DNA of 41,631 nucleotides, from positions 1-41,631 of the IMG/VR virus record IMGVR_UViG_3300050821_002921, one strand, 5' to 3'. This DNA is from a virus. The translations under genes were made by a program, and so were the position numbers. Positions 31,941 to 40,084 of this stretch are shown here, in pieces. The notes beneath the pieces were generated by a model. It saw only the letters and a list, made by a program, of their open reading frames with translations. It made no database searches and was not told the DNA's origin. The first letter of the stretch is position 1. Each line of letters opens with the position of its first letter.

Positions 31941-33937
31941 TCTGGCCTCAGTGAATAGTAACTGCGCCCACCTGATGTACGGGCAAGTTTAAAACCATCA
32001 TCTTCCTGCATACTAGCAGATTTATCGAACCACGCCACAAAACTTTCAATAGCCTCCGCCACTACCCGGTACTGGTCGTCCGTTGGCTGCTCCATCAATT
32101 TGCCGTGCTTGTCGAGCTTACGCGCATAACCCAGTGCTAAACCGTTGATCGTCCAACGCGCGTCGGCGCGCACGAGAAACGCAGGCCCGCCGTGTATCTG
32201 CCTCCCCATCCAAGTGCGCAACGATCCTTCCGACGTGTGTGCCGTTGATAAGTGCACCGCCTGTAACTGCTCAGCGCGTATGGCAGCAGGTAGTCCAGTA
32301 TTAGTGTAATCGTTAAACTGGTCGGCTGGCGCCGCTATCTTTACACCCTTGCCAGCTTCCAGTATCGCTTCGCGCAGCATTCGACCGAAGCACTCCCGTG
32401 GTGGCTCGTTATATACCCAGTCTTTATAAATTTTTACTGCGTCGTCAGCGTACTGCAATAGCACGCCTGCTGTCATACTTGGCCGTGAAGACACGCATAA
32501 ATAAAGTGTGCCGTTAGGGTCAGGTTCAAGAACAGGAGCAATGTGCCGTACGCCAAAGTCTTCATACACCGGCCTCCCCGCACGTAAGCGCAGCGCGTAA
32601 GCCAGAGCATTAAGCACGTCAATGCGACCTGTAGGAAACTGTACAAGCTCAGACTCAAGATCAGGATGATGCTCGACATGGATAACTTCCCCCGCGATAT
32701 AAAATGGCTGTAACCCTTTAATAAAGCTAATCTTGTCCTTTGGTGCACGTACGTCCATATAAGGCATCGACCGGCCAATCTGTAAGCATTTCGACCGCAA
32801 TGGCTGAAGAATAAAATCTTCGAGACCCACAGCCTCTACCCCGATATGCACCGGTTTATATTTCTCATCCCACGCCACAATCTCATTGATAATCTCATCA
32901 GGCTTATGGAAATGCCCCACAGCCTTATGCACAATCAGTTTATTTCCAGACCATGACCACGCTGCATATCCCGTGCGCGCTGATTTATCCTTAGTAGTGC
33001 GCGCCGGGTCGACCATCATCTCGACCGGTAGGTAAGTTAGCGGCACGGGTTCCACCTTAATCATCGAAGGCTGAAACGGCTTCCCCGCTATATCCTCCGC
33101 CCGGCACATATACTCCTGTTCAAACTCGACGAAGTTTCCCGCATTCAAATAATCCTCTCGCATCTGCCTAACGTAGGACATGGGGAAGCGTGAAGGCCAG
33201 GTGGATTTTTCCTCTCCGGTTTCCTTGTCAATACGCACTAGTGGGAATATCGCGGCTTTCCAACGGGGGTCTTTCACCTTTCGGACAATCAAAGACTTTG
33301 GATGGATAGCGGTACCAACAAATCGCACACGTCGCCTCGTTGGGTGTAACGCCGGTATCAGCGTACCCATCAACCAGCGATCAGTTTTATGCCGCTGCGT
33401 ATCGGTAAGGATAGAATCCTCATCTTCAAGGTCATCAATCAGCGCAGCGTCGGGACGCTCGTCGTTATGCTTCTTTCCACGCATAGACTGTCCGGCGCCA
33501 ATAGCCTGTATCTTTGCACCGTTAGCCAAGCCGAGTTCCGTTGCTGACCACGGGTATGATTTTTGGTCACCGAACAAATCTATAAGCTTATCATTAGTTT
33601 CCAGCTCGTTACGCACCGGCGCCAGATGCTCTGCGGCCATTTCTTCCTTATAACTAATCATCAAGGGGAACACAAGTTCTTTGAATAACACCGAGAGCAA
33701 TAGCCATTCTTCTGCATAGGTGGACTTCGCCGCGCCGCGGAAAGCTAGCATTACGGCCATCTGGTCTTGGCTATAAAGCAGGTCGAGCATTTCATCTACA
33801 AACTCGGCATCCTCGTCTTTATGGCGGTGGGCAAAGAGAAATTTATGGGCAAGTTTCCGATCACGCTGGAACTGTTTTAATAAGTCCAGGCGGCGCTCTT
33901 CATCAGAACTAGCCCACGCGTCTGTAAGGGTAAACAT
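31937..33937 (-). CDS. Terminase large subunit
   Basis: 666 aa. The ATPase shows Walker A LAFRGAAKST (about 65-73; a deviant P-loop with AAKST) and Walker B AALIDDLED (164-172). The motor/nuclease linker contains VGTAIHPKSL, and the RNase H-like nuclease has MMVDPARTTKDKSARTGYAAWSW. These are the usual TerL parts, so it should package DNA and cut concatemers. The sequence is longer than T7 gp19, with an extra C-terminal ~150 residues. No canonical TerS is adjacent. Its start overlaps the KTSC gene by 29 bases. Confidence 0.95.
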   Translation of the reverse strand: MFTLTDAWASSDEERRLDLLKQFQRDRKLAHKFLFAHRHKDEDAEFVDEMLDLLYSQDQMAVMLAFRGAAKSTYAEEWLLLSVLFKELVFPLMISYKEEMAAEHLAPVRNELETNDKLIDLFGDQKSYPWSATELGLANGAKIQAIGAGQSMRGKKHNDERPDAALIDDLEDEDSILTDTQRHKTDRWLMGTLIPALHPTRRRVRFVGTAIHPKSLIVRKVKDPRWKAAIFPLVRIDKETGEEKSTWPSRFPMSYVRQMREDYLNAGNFVEFEQEYMCRAEDIAGKPFQPSMIKVEPVPLTYLPVEMMVDPARTTKDKSARTGYAAWSWSGNKLIVHKAVGHFHKPDEIINEIVAWDEKYKPVHIGVEAVGLEDFILQPLRSKCLQIGRSMPYMDVRAPKDKISFIKGLQPFYIAGEVIHVEHHPDLESELVQFPTGRIDVLNALAYALRLRAGRPVYEDFGVRHIAPVLEPDPNGTLYLCVSSRPSMTAGVLLQYADDAVKIYKDWVYNEPPRECFGRMLREAILEAGKGVKIAAPADQFNDYTNTGLPAAIRAEQLQAVHLSTAHTSEGSLRTWMGRQIHGGPAFLVRADARWTINGLALGYARKLDKHGKLMEQPTDDQYRVVAEAIESFVAWFDKSASMQEDDGFKLARTSGGRSYYSLRPE

Positions 33938-34121
33938 CCTTCACATTCTCCGCAAAAAATTCACCCGCGCTACTGGCACTAAGGAAGTCATCATATACGT
34001 CTAACGGGACACCTTCATAGGAATACCTCGAACGATTTTTAAATTCTACCGTCAGCACCTGTCTGTCGCGGTCATAGGCGATACCATTAATATTAGAAGA
34101 GGCGAGAGAGCGAAATTCCAT
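33909..34121 (-). CDS. KTSC-domain protein (70 aa)
   Basis: The sequence fits the KTSC domain: SSNINGIAYDRDRQVLTVEF, a YSYEGVPLDVYDDFLSASSAGEFF centre and a final VKDVYPYRRVG. KTSC proteins are small and widespread in phages, with unknown function; some are near lysyl-tRNA synthetases. The gene overlaps TerL's start, so the two may be translationally coupled. No active site is apparent. Confidence 0.9.
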   Translation of the reverse strand: MEFRSLASSNINGIAYDRDRQVLTVEFKNRSRYSYEGVPLDVYDDFLSASSAGEFFAENVKDVYPYRRVG

Positions 34122-34130
34122 AATACTACC

Positions 34131-35090
34131 TCACATAAATGCCAAGAAATTACCATTAGCCGCTGCACTACCAGGAGTGTAAGTAATAACAATAATCCCT
34201 TGGCCACCTGCCCCCCCAGCACCATTACCAGCACCACTGGCAGTTTCACCACCAGCACCACCTCCTCCGCCATATAAGCCACCAGCCGCACCGGCACCAC
34301 CAATACTACCTCCGCCACCTAATAACCCACCACCACCACCGCCGCCGCCACCCGAGCCGTGTGTGGCATCCCATTCATTACCTGTCCCGCCAGTACCGCC
34401 AGCGGCTGCGCTTGTACTTGAAAGGTTACAACAGCCGCCGCCGCCCCCACCAGATCCATTGCTACCATTTCCCCCAACAGTAGGAGAGGAACCCGCTGTA
34501 CCGCCCGCACCACCTGAAGTACCATCTTCAGCTTTTCCGCCTGTTCCGCCGCTAGCTCCTGCTGTGCCTGCGGTTGTGCTTCCACCACCGTTTCCGCCGC
34601 CACCGCCGCCGTTAACAGTATTACTTGCTCCACCCGCACCTCCTGCGGAACCATTACCATTTTTCCCTGCGGCACCGCCGCCACCCGCACCAGAAGTTAC
34701 ATTACTTCCAACACCGCCGCCATTTCCTCCTGAAAATGCTCCCGTAGAAGGCGTACAGGAGCCCGCCGCACCACCTTGCCCAGGCGTTCCATTGCCATTT
34801 GCAACGCCAGTTCCAGCTTTGGCTATAACAACATTAGTATTCCAAACAGTGTCAGTTCCTGAAGATGCCGCACTGCCTCCGGCACCGATAGTGATACCAT
34901 TAACTGTTGTTGAGGAACTATATGCTACCGATTTTATTGCATATGCCCCGGCACCACCGCCAACGCCAATATTAGAAGAGGTTCCCTGATTACCACCACC
35001 ACCGCCGCCAATAGCTTCAACGGTGATATTCGCACCGTTAGTAGCTACGCCGCCCCAAGATGTCCCTGATGTTAAAAATACAAAAGCCAT
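34131..35090 (-). CDS. Glycine-rich adhesin candidate (319 aa)
   Basis: About 40 percent glycine after a short beta start (MAFVFLTSGTSWGGVATNG). Long runs of GGG with Ser/Asn/Thr/Ala follow (for example GGGGGGGNGGG-like blocks), closing with a hydrophobic IIVITYTPGSAAANGNFLAFM. This resembles polyglycine-II receptor-binding tips (gp38-type adhesins of some T4-like phages). It may cap the long fibre encoded just upstream. Composition alone does not prove the fold. It is the second Gly-rich adhesin-like protein in the virion operon (the other at 21915). Confidence 0.6.
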   Translation of the reverse strand: MAFVFLTSGTSWGGVATNGANITVEAIGGGGGGNQGTSSNIGVGGGAGAYAIKSVAYSSSTTVNGITIGAGGSAASSGTDTVWNTNVVIAKAGTGVANGNGTPGQGGAAGSCTPSTGAFSGGNGGGVGSNVTSGAGGGGAAGKNGNGSAGGAGGASNTVNGGGGGGNGGGSTTAGTAGASGGTGGKAEDGTSGGAGGTAGSSPTVGGNGSNGSGGGGGGCCNLSSTSAAAGGTGGTGNEWDATHGSGGGGGGGGGLLGGGGSIGGAGAAGGLYGGGGGAGGETASGAGNGAGGAGGQGIIVITYTPGSAAANGNFLAFM

Positions 35091-35518
35091 TAATTACCTA
35101 CCGTTCCGGCTCCGGGCTTTAGTGGGCCTACGAAATCAGGAGGCGTTGTAAATACCCCATTAGAATATGTCCATCCGGGTGAGGCGGTATCGTGTTGAAT
35201 CATCTGGCAACCCACCATTTTGCCTTGTGGGTCATAATTTTTAGGGTCACAATCACCGCAAGCGGAGTCGCAAATACACGCCGATAGAACGTTACCATTC
35301 GCGTCCACCATTACATATCTGTCTTTAGAGGGTATTAAGCCGGTAATTTGATTTAAAGTAGCCTGCAAGGCATTTAAATCCTGTTTTGCATATGACATAT
35401 TGAATTGCTGCAAAGCCTCACCAGCAAGTAAATTACATATAATCTGCTCATTGGCTTGTGACGGCACCACGACTGAACGTATGCGACCTGTGGTTTGGCT
35501 ATATACTACGGAAATCAT
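35090..35518 (-). CDS. Tail-associated protein with cysteine cluster (142 aa)
   Basis: The start at 35518 overlaps the fibre stop as ATGA; the frame extends to 35539. The first 80 residues are beta/helix (MISVVYSQTTGRIRSVVVPS). A cysteine-rich bit (SACICDSACGDCDPKNYDPQGKMVGC) follows, which could bind metal or form disulfides. The end GWTYSNGVFTTPP is like the terminus of many short tail-fibre assembly proteins. Possibly a fibre chaperone or a tip protein. Family not recognised. Confidence 0.65.
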   Translation of the reverse strand: MISVVYSQTTGRIRSVVVPSQANEQIICNLLAGEALQQFNMSYAKQDLNALQATLNQITGLIPSKDRYVMVDANGNVLSACICDSACGDCDPKNYDPQGKMVGCQMIQHDTASPGWTYSNGVFTTPPDFVGPLKPGAGTVGN

Positions 35519-37266
35519 GCGACGGCCACGCATCTCCACTTGCTAGTAATTGTATTCCAAAAAAATCCCATATCCAGTCTAGCACTTGCTACTGTCGTCG
35601 TTGGTAAGGCAACTGTGCTTGCCTCGAATGATGTGCCGAAAGTTAACGCACGACCAGTTCCATCATCTGTCACACTAATCCTGAGTGTATCCCCATCTAC
35701 CGGCGTACCGGTCAAATTTGTTGTGAAGGATGTTATCGCAGCATTCTGCGCCGTGATATGCACCACATCCGTCGTATCGGTATTTATCGCCGGAGTAGCG
35801 GACCCGGCGGATAATGATGACACACGCTTAGTAATGCGTTTATTAGTAAGCGTTTGTGTCCCGGTAAGGGTAGCAAGTGTCGTAGGGTTAAGACTGAATT
35901 GTGTAAATGATAGCGGGTCTGTACCAACCGTAACAATGGCAGCAGTCTCAACCCATGAAGTATTAGCGTTTGCCGTTCCACTAATTACTGGGATAGCACC
36001 AGTGTTGTTTATGTCCGATGGCATATCATAATCTAACGCACGGGTGAAAATGTCTCCAGTGCCTACCGTATGCAAAGCCGTGAATAAATATACCCCGTTA
36101 AATGCCCCACTCGGGCTTTGCGTATCATTTTTAACTAGGACACGGGTAATCCCTACATCACCAACAACAAATGTATGACCGTCTATTGAGGTAGTCGCGT
36201 TATTGGCCCCCGTTAAAGTTGCGCCCACGCCACTTACGCCATTGCTATAAGTGAGTGCGCTAGTGTCTCCTGCGGCGGTCGTGGCATATTGAACTGCGAC
36301 GGCAGGATTTACTCCCGCTATGGCGTTATTAACTGCCGTCGTCACATACGCTGTAGACGCCCCCTTGGTTGAATTGTCCGAAGCAGATTGTGTCCCAACA
36401 ATCGGATTAGTAAACGTTTGCTGACCTGACCATGAATTTGCATGTCCTAAAGCAATTGAAGCTACAGCCGCGCCAGTTGTCGGGCTAATTGTTAGAGTGC
36501 CATCTGAATTTGAAACTGAAGAAACATACCCGCCAACAATACTGGAAGCGGAGTTTACTATCCAAATTAATCCTGACGAGCCAATTGTAATTGGACTTTG
36601 CGATGTCATAATGCAAAGCACACCTGCGTTTGTAGAGCCCTCGGAAACTACTGTTTCCGTGCCTTCAAATACCGAGCCTGCGGTTGAATTATCGTAATCA
36701 GATGTACGGGTAATTACCCAATTAGTAGAACCGCTTCCGGCATTTGTTACAGAATAAATTCCATTCTGAAAAGCGGTGCCCTGATTTTTAACGCATATAC
36801 GGTCGCCCACATTTAGATTTACACTATCAATAGAAAGGGTTACTTGCGCTCCAGCATTGGTTATGGTCGCACCGACGCCGGAAGAGCCGTTATTATAAGT
36901 AATGCTTCCTAAATCTACAGTAGTTGCGGCCCGAACAGATTTTAACCTGCCAAGAGGAGCCATAGCCGTAGTGAGGCCCTTACCATTGACTGTTGTTCCA
37001 TTGAATGTTCCGATATTAGAATTAACAGTTGCAAGCGTTGCCGCGAAACTGCCGGTTCCTGAACCGGTCACGTCACCAGTTAGCGTGATCGTTTGATCGC
37101 CGGTATTAGTCCCGGAACTCGTACCAGAAAAAGTTCCGTTCTGAGAGGCGAGACTTCCGACAGAAACCAGCACGTCTGTCGTGTTGTTGCGCACCGCCAC
37201 CACGGCATCAGTGCCAGAAGCTATCGCCCCACCTGAAGCTATCGCACTTAACTTAACATTGGTCAT
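35515..37266 (-). CDS. Long tail fibre, 583 aa
   Basis: Gly/Ser/Thr/Asn-rich repetitive beta sequence, low in charge. Two copies of a related block are visible: NGSSGVGATITNAG...VNLNVGDRICVKNQGTAFQNGIY (about 120-180) and NGVSGVGATLTGANN...HTFVVGDV...RVLVKND (about 335-390). Towards the C-terminus GTQTLTNKRITKRVSS resembles the LTNKTLT phrase common in phage fibres. It ends WRCVAVA. It lies in the first leftward genes, after the coiled-coil and small tail proteins. No enzymatic motif, so a fibre rather than a depolymerase spike is favoured. Confidence 0.8.
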   Translation of the reverse strand: MTNVKLSAIASGGAIASGTDAVVAVRNNTTDVLVSVGSLASQNGTFSGTSSGTNTGDQTITLTGDVTGSGTGSFAATLATVNSNIGTFNGTTVNGKGLTTAMAPLGRLKSVRAATTVDLGSITYNNGSSGVGATITNAGAQVTLSIDSVNLNVGDRICVKNQGTAFQNGIYSVTNAGSGSTNWVITRTSDYDNSTAGSVFEGTETVVSEGSTNAGVLCIMTSQSPITIGSSGLIWIVNSASSIVGGYVSSVSNSDGTLTISPTTGAAVASIALGHANSWSGQQTFTNPIVGTQSASDNSTKGASTAYVTTAVNNAIAGVNPAVAVQYATTAAGDTSALTYSNGVSGVGATLTGANNATTSIDGHTFVVGDVGITRVLVKNDTQSPSGAFNGVYLFTALHTVGTGDIFTRALDYDMPSDINNTGAIPVISGTANANTSWVETAAIVTVGTDPLSFTQFSLNPTTLATLTGTQTLTNKRITKRVSSLSAGSATPAINTDTTDVVHITAQNAAITSFTTNLTGTPVDGDTLRISVTDDGTGRALTFGTSFEASTVALPTTTVASARLDMGFFWNTITSKWRCVAVA

Positions 37267-37267
37267 A

Positions 37268-37411
37268 TCAGGTCTCCGTCACGTAAGGGGAAACCCCGTC
37301 CTCGGCTACATACACCGACACGCCATTTTCCGCCACGTACGTCCCCCCGGATATGATAGCGACCAGGGCTTCTAGCCAGAAATTAAAAGTGAGGGTGAGG
37401 GGTCCTTGCAC
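37268..37411 (-). CDS. Small tail-region peptide with two YVAE-G repeats (47 aa)
   Basis: Starts GTG at 37411, three bases after the coiled-coil gene stop, and ends one base before the fibre ATG. The sequence contains TYVAENGVSVYVAEDGVSPYV, a short repeat of the type Y-V-A-E-(N/D)-G that I recall in small phage structural peptides. A hydrophobic middle (FWLEALVAIISGG) precedes it. The ribosome-binding site is weak, but the tight spacing on both sides supports expression. Function unknown. Confidence 0.55.
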   Translation of the reverse strand: MQGPLTLTFNFWLEALVAIISGGTYVAENGVSVYVAEDGVSPYVTET

Positions 37412-37414
37412 ATT

Positions 37415-37918
37415 TTACCCGTTCACTGATAGTTTTAGGTTGCCATGCAATGCCGCGGCTGCGTTCTGCAACACTTGTTCGCGTTTAGTGATATCCGCCT
37501 GGTCAGCCCGAAGCTGTTCCTGCGCGTCCAGTAACTTCTGCCACTCGGAAGCGAAAGCTTTCTTAGCGGTTTCGTGCGTAGATTTATCCTGTTCAAAATT
37601 CCCAATATCCTGCTCAAGAATCTTTTGGGTGTTAAGAAGTCTCTGCATGTTGGAGTCATGCAACGCCTGTGCGGACTTTAAACTCGCCTGAGCATCATGC
37701 AACGCAGTTTCCCTATTGTCCAGGCCAGACTCCCTCTCGGTTAATTCAGACTTTAACTCAGAAGCCTGTGCTATTATATCTTTAGCTTTTTCCGCTTCAG
37801 CCAACTGTTCATCAGTCAGTGACACCGCCATATGCCATGTGGCCACCGCCTGCATGATGGCGTTACCTAGCGATGACGCTGCATTGCTCACCGGGACGTT
37901 TGACTGCATGCCTTGCAT
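37415..37918 (-). CDS. Coiled-coil protein, tail or capsid assembly (167 aa)
   Basis: A strong GGAG site precedes ATG at 37918. After SLGNAIMQAVATWHMAVSL, nearly all of residues 40-155 are predicted coiled coil rich in Glu, Lys, Gln and Asp (for example RESGLDNRETALHDAQASLK). It ends LHGNLKLSVNG. A trimerisation rod or assembly factor for the neighbouring fibre is plausible. No family recognised. Confidence 0.7.
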   Translation of the reverse strand: MQGMQSNVPVSNAASSLGNAIMQAVATWHMAVSLTDEQLAEAEKAKDIIAQASELKSELTERESGLDNRETALHDAQASLKSAQALHDSNMQRLLNTQKILEQDIGNFEQDKSTHETAKKAFASEWQKLLDAQEQLRADQADITKREQVLQNAAAALHGNLKLSVNG

Positions 37919-37926
37919 AAAATCTC

Positions 37927-38217
37927 CTAATCAAAAAATGTTGTCCAGCTGCCAGAACCGGATACGAGCTTTACATAAATCCCAAGATTTATCTTCGCGG
38001 GTATAGGATAAGACTGCCCTGCGGTTAGTGTGATACTGCCAGTGACCTGTATAGCACCAGCGGTGGCATCCGTACCCGTCGTATCCCATACCTGCACCAC
38101 GGCAGTGGAAGACGTCGCGCATATGATACCTTGTAATGCGGCGTACCCGGCAGCCTTTTTTATAAGGCCACTGGCGCTTTGCAGTAAGTATTGACTAGGA
38201 TTCCAACCGCCAAACAT
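37927..38217 (-). CDS. First leftward gene, small tail-type protein (96 aa)
   Basis: The start at 38217 is chosen for its GAGGAG site; the frame continues to 38358 but the added sequence looks non-coding. The protein MFGGWNPSQYLLQSASG ... is beta-rich with GAIQVTGSITLTAGQSYPIPAKINLGIYVKL, the pattern of small tail proteins near fibre genes. It opens the virion operon. The upstream AT-rich region should hold its promoter, but I see only weak candidates. Confidence 0.7.
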   Translation of the reverse strand: MFGGWNPSQYLLQSASGLIKKAAGYAALQGIICATSSTAVVQVWDTTGTDATAGAIQVTGSITLTAGQSYPIPAKINLGIYVKLVSGSGSWTTFFD

Positions 38218-39083
38218 TTCAGGCTCCTCGCAGGTTTTGAATATACTGCCACGCAACAGGGGTGAAGGCAAGAGATTTAAGAGGGTGGCCGGCGCGGGGG
38301 TTATAAAATAAAAAGTTAAAAAATATTCAGAAATATCGTAGGTGATACTAAAATTCAACCTTCCAGTCGGGCGCCCCCTATAAATCCCAAGTTAATATAT
38401 ATATATATATATATAATACAGTATGATATTATGATACCTTAACATACAACATTAAAGAATTGCGTTGACCTTCATACTATTCAATAGGTTATGAGACGCG
38501 CGGGCACAAAACATGCGTGCGTATAAAACTAACCTATTGAGATATATAGCCCGTTCACACAGTAGCACAATTATAGGTTGTAGTAATTGCCACTATGCAA
38601 CCGGTGTGTGTAGTAATGCTTGGAAAAAAGGTCAAAAAGCCGTGAAAGATATGCAACGGGGGAGCCATTGATTTATAAGGATTTATATATATATATAGCT
38701 ATACTACTACTTAATTACTTGTCTTTTAAAACTAGAGAGAAGGTTTTTGATTTTATTTTTTATTTTTTTCTCTATCCTTTCTTCCTATATATTCTATGTA
38801 CCCAAAAACTTCAAGTAGTACTCAACCAAAAATCAATAGGTTATAAGTAAAACGTTGATATACCTATGCTATCTTACTACTTACTCTGCCTATAAATGGC
38901 TTGAAACTGCTTTAAAGTTGTGCAGTACTCTATGCACTGGTCAACGAAAAATCAATAGGTTACTGTATCTGTTTACTATATATACATACAATGTTTCAGG
39001 GATACCCCGCTAAATACCCTCTTGACTGCCGCGAAACACTATGTTATGTTGGCGGTGGTTAGCAACTAAAGGAGATTGTTTAT
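38218..39083. other. AT-rich divergent control region, origin candidate
   Basis: 866 bp with no convincing gene, very AT-rich with TA dinucleotide runs (38396-38416 and 38686-38698) and T-tracts near 38750. Four exact copies of the 11-mer TCAATAGGTTA occur at 38481-38491, 38530-38540 (inverted), 38833-38843 and 38952-38962. The last two share a longer AAAAATCAATAGGTTA with a TCAAC just before. Both transcription arms start here. This fits a replication origin and/or operator cluster. A weak TATAAC on the minus strand (38300-38305) could serve the leftward arm. Confidence 0.6.
39022..39050 (+). promoter_or_regulatory. Sigma70-type promoter for rightward arm
   Basis: TTGACT at 39022-39027, 17-base spacer, TATGTT at 39045-39050. 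Good match to consensus (-35 five of six, -10 four of six), 34 bases before the first rightward gene, and the 38952 11-mer is just upstream. Suggests host RNA polymerase starts early transcription here. Confidence 0.7.
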
Positions 39084-39359
39084 ATGGTAAAAGAACGTAT
39101 TTATGTAGAAGTGGATTCAAACCTTAAACAGAAAGTGGAGGAAGCATCCTCCCTAATGTATATAAGCTTAGCCGCTTGGGTGACAACGGCTATGGTTGAG
39201 AAGCTTGGGAAGCAGAAGGTGAATAAACCCGCCTCTACTACTAAAATGCCTGCTCCGAAGTTAGCGTACGATAAATATTGTGCTGTTTGTAATGGCGGCC
39301 TTATTTCCGCCGAAGGAACTACCAGCATGTATTGCAGTTTTTGTGATACGTGGATTTAA
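39084..39359 (+). CDS. Ribbon-helix-helix plus zinc-ribbon regulator (91 aa)
   Basis: AAAGGAG gives a strong ribosome-binding site. Residues 1-45 fit a ribbon-helix-helix domain: a strand (RIYVEVDSNLKQ) then helices (KVEEASSLMYISLAAWVTTAMVEKLGK). A Lys/Pro linker is followed by CAVC (C66/C69) and CSFC (C84/C87), a zinc ribbon. RHH proteins bind operators as dimers, so this first early gene could bind the neighbouring 11-mers and regulate the divergent region. The RHH plus zinc-ribbon fusion is not one I know under a name. Confidence 0.8.
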   Translation: MVKERIYVEVDSNLKQKVEEASSLMYISLAAWVTTAMVEKLGKQKVNKPASTTKMPAPKLAYDKYCAVCNGGLISAEGTTSMYCSFCDTWI

Positions 39360-39459
39360 CCCCCTACCCCTTCCCATTCGCTCCATTTGCGGCATGTGAA
39401 GGGAAATAACCGTAGCAAGTACCACTGACAAGCGTCACACAACTTAAAGGATCGATTTT

Positions 39460-39681
39460 ATGAAACTACAAACTCAGGATATAATAGACAATGCAAGCCT
39501 TGGCTTTACTGACATGCCGGTGCGATTCTTTATCTACGACACAAGTGAAGACGGCGAAACGGATTTGTCGGAGTGCAATGAGCAAGCCTTTTTAGAAGCG
39601 GAGGGCGTGATCGAATATGAGCGCCATACGGTCTTTCAAAATGGCTGTAAGCAGATCTGCCTAACCAAAAACCCATACTAG
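39460..39681 (+). CDS. Small acidic early protein (73 aa)
   Basis: AAAGGA precedes the ATG. The protein is acidic (DTSEDGETDLSECNEQ) with two cysteines in different parts. It has a compact, probably globular sequence (RFFIYD, FLEAEGVIEYERHTVF). No known family. Acidic small early proteins may inhibit host enzymes, but nothing here shows that. About 100 bases without a gene precede it and hold no visible signal other than the ribosome-binding site. Confidence 0.65.
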   Translation: MKLQTQDIIDNASLGFTDMPVRFFIYDTSEDGETDLSECNEQAFLEAEGVIEYERHTVFQNGCKQICLTKNPY

Positions 39682-39694
39682 AAAGGACTGTCTT

Positions 39695-39904
39695 ATGTCA
39701 TCTCTCTCACAAGTTTTTGAGCTGCAATACCCCACACAGGATGAAGCGCGGCGTGCTTATACCTATGGCAGGGAAACCGGTGTGCTGAGCGACGACCACT
39801 GTAATATCAATTATAGTGGCAACTGCCTGTACCGCGGCTTCACGCCAATTAAGGGGTATACATTTATCAACATCGTAACGAAGGAGTATATTTATGCCGC
39901 GTAG
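39695..39904 (+). CDS. Small early protein (69 aa)
   Basis: Begins MSSLSQVFELQYPTQDEARRAYTYGRETG behind AAAGGA. It continues with a Cys/Tyr-rich region (DDHCNINYSGNCLYRGF) and ends TKEYIYAA. The gene overlaps the next by 11 bases. No family recognised. Confidence 0.65.
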   Translation: MSSLSQVFELQYPTQDEARRAYTYGRETGVLSDDHCNINYSGNCLYRGFTPIKGYTFINIVTKEYIYAA

Positions 39905-40082
39905 ACACTTCCCACGCAAGACTGCATACATAGTGTACCACAACGGTAAGGCCGTGGCCGCAGGCACGCAAGCCTTTTGCTGGCAGTGGATTAAGAATGA
40001 GGGATATAAGTATGTGGCGCAGCTGGTAGACGCCGGCTACCTGATCCTGCCTGCCGAACCAACGCTAAAGCGGAGGGATTGA
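39894..40082 (+). CDS. Small basic early protein (62 aa)
   Basis: AAGGAG lies before the ATG, inside the preceding gene. The sequence starts MPRRHFPRKTAYIVYHNGKAVAAG, then AFCWQWIKNEGYKYVAQL, and ends PTLKRRD. A small alpha/beta domain is likely. It resembles the 71-aa protein at 40270 only in its closing GYLILPAE/GGFIIFPQ phrase, hinting at distant paralogy. Function unknown. Confidence 0.65.
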   Translation: MPRRHFPRKTAYIVYHNGKAVAAGTQAFCWQWIKNEGYKYVAQLVDAGYLILPAEPTLKRRD

Positions 40083-40084
40083 CC

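Noticed and set aside
34363-34989. Long plus-strand Pro-rich frame (208 aa)
   Set aside because: Antisense shadow of the glycine-rich adhesin gene at 34131, with the same codon effect.
37287-37299. GGGG-AAA-CCCC hairpin
   Set aside because: It lies within the 47-aa peptide gene with a very short stem and no U-tract, so it was not called a terminator.
38368-38375. GGGCGCCC palindrome upstream of the leftward arm
   Set aside because: Eight bases of GC palindrome alone are too short to assign as an operator and are not repeated.
38620-38850. 76-aa frame in the AT-rich control region
   Set aside because: It needs a TTG start, has no ribosome-binding site, and is low-complexity Phe/Tyr/Leu arising from T-tracts and TA runs. 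It also covers one of the conserved 11-mers.
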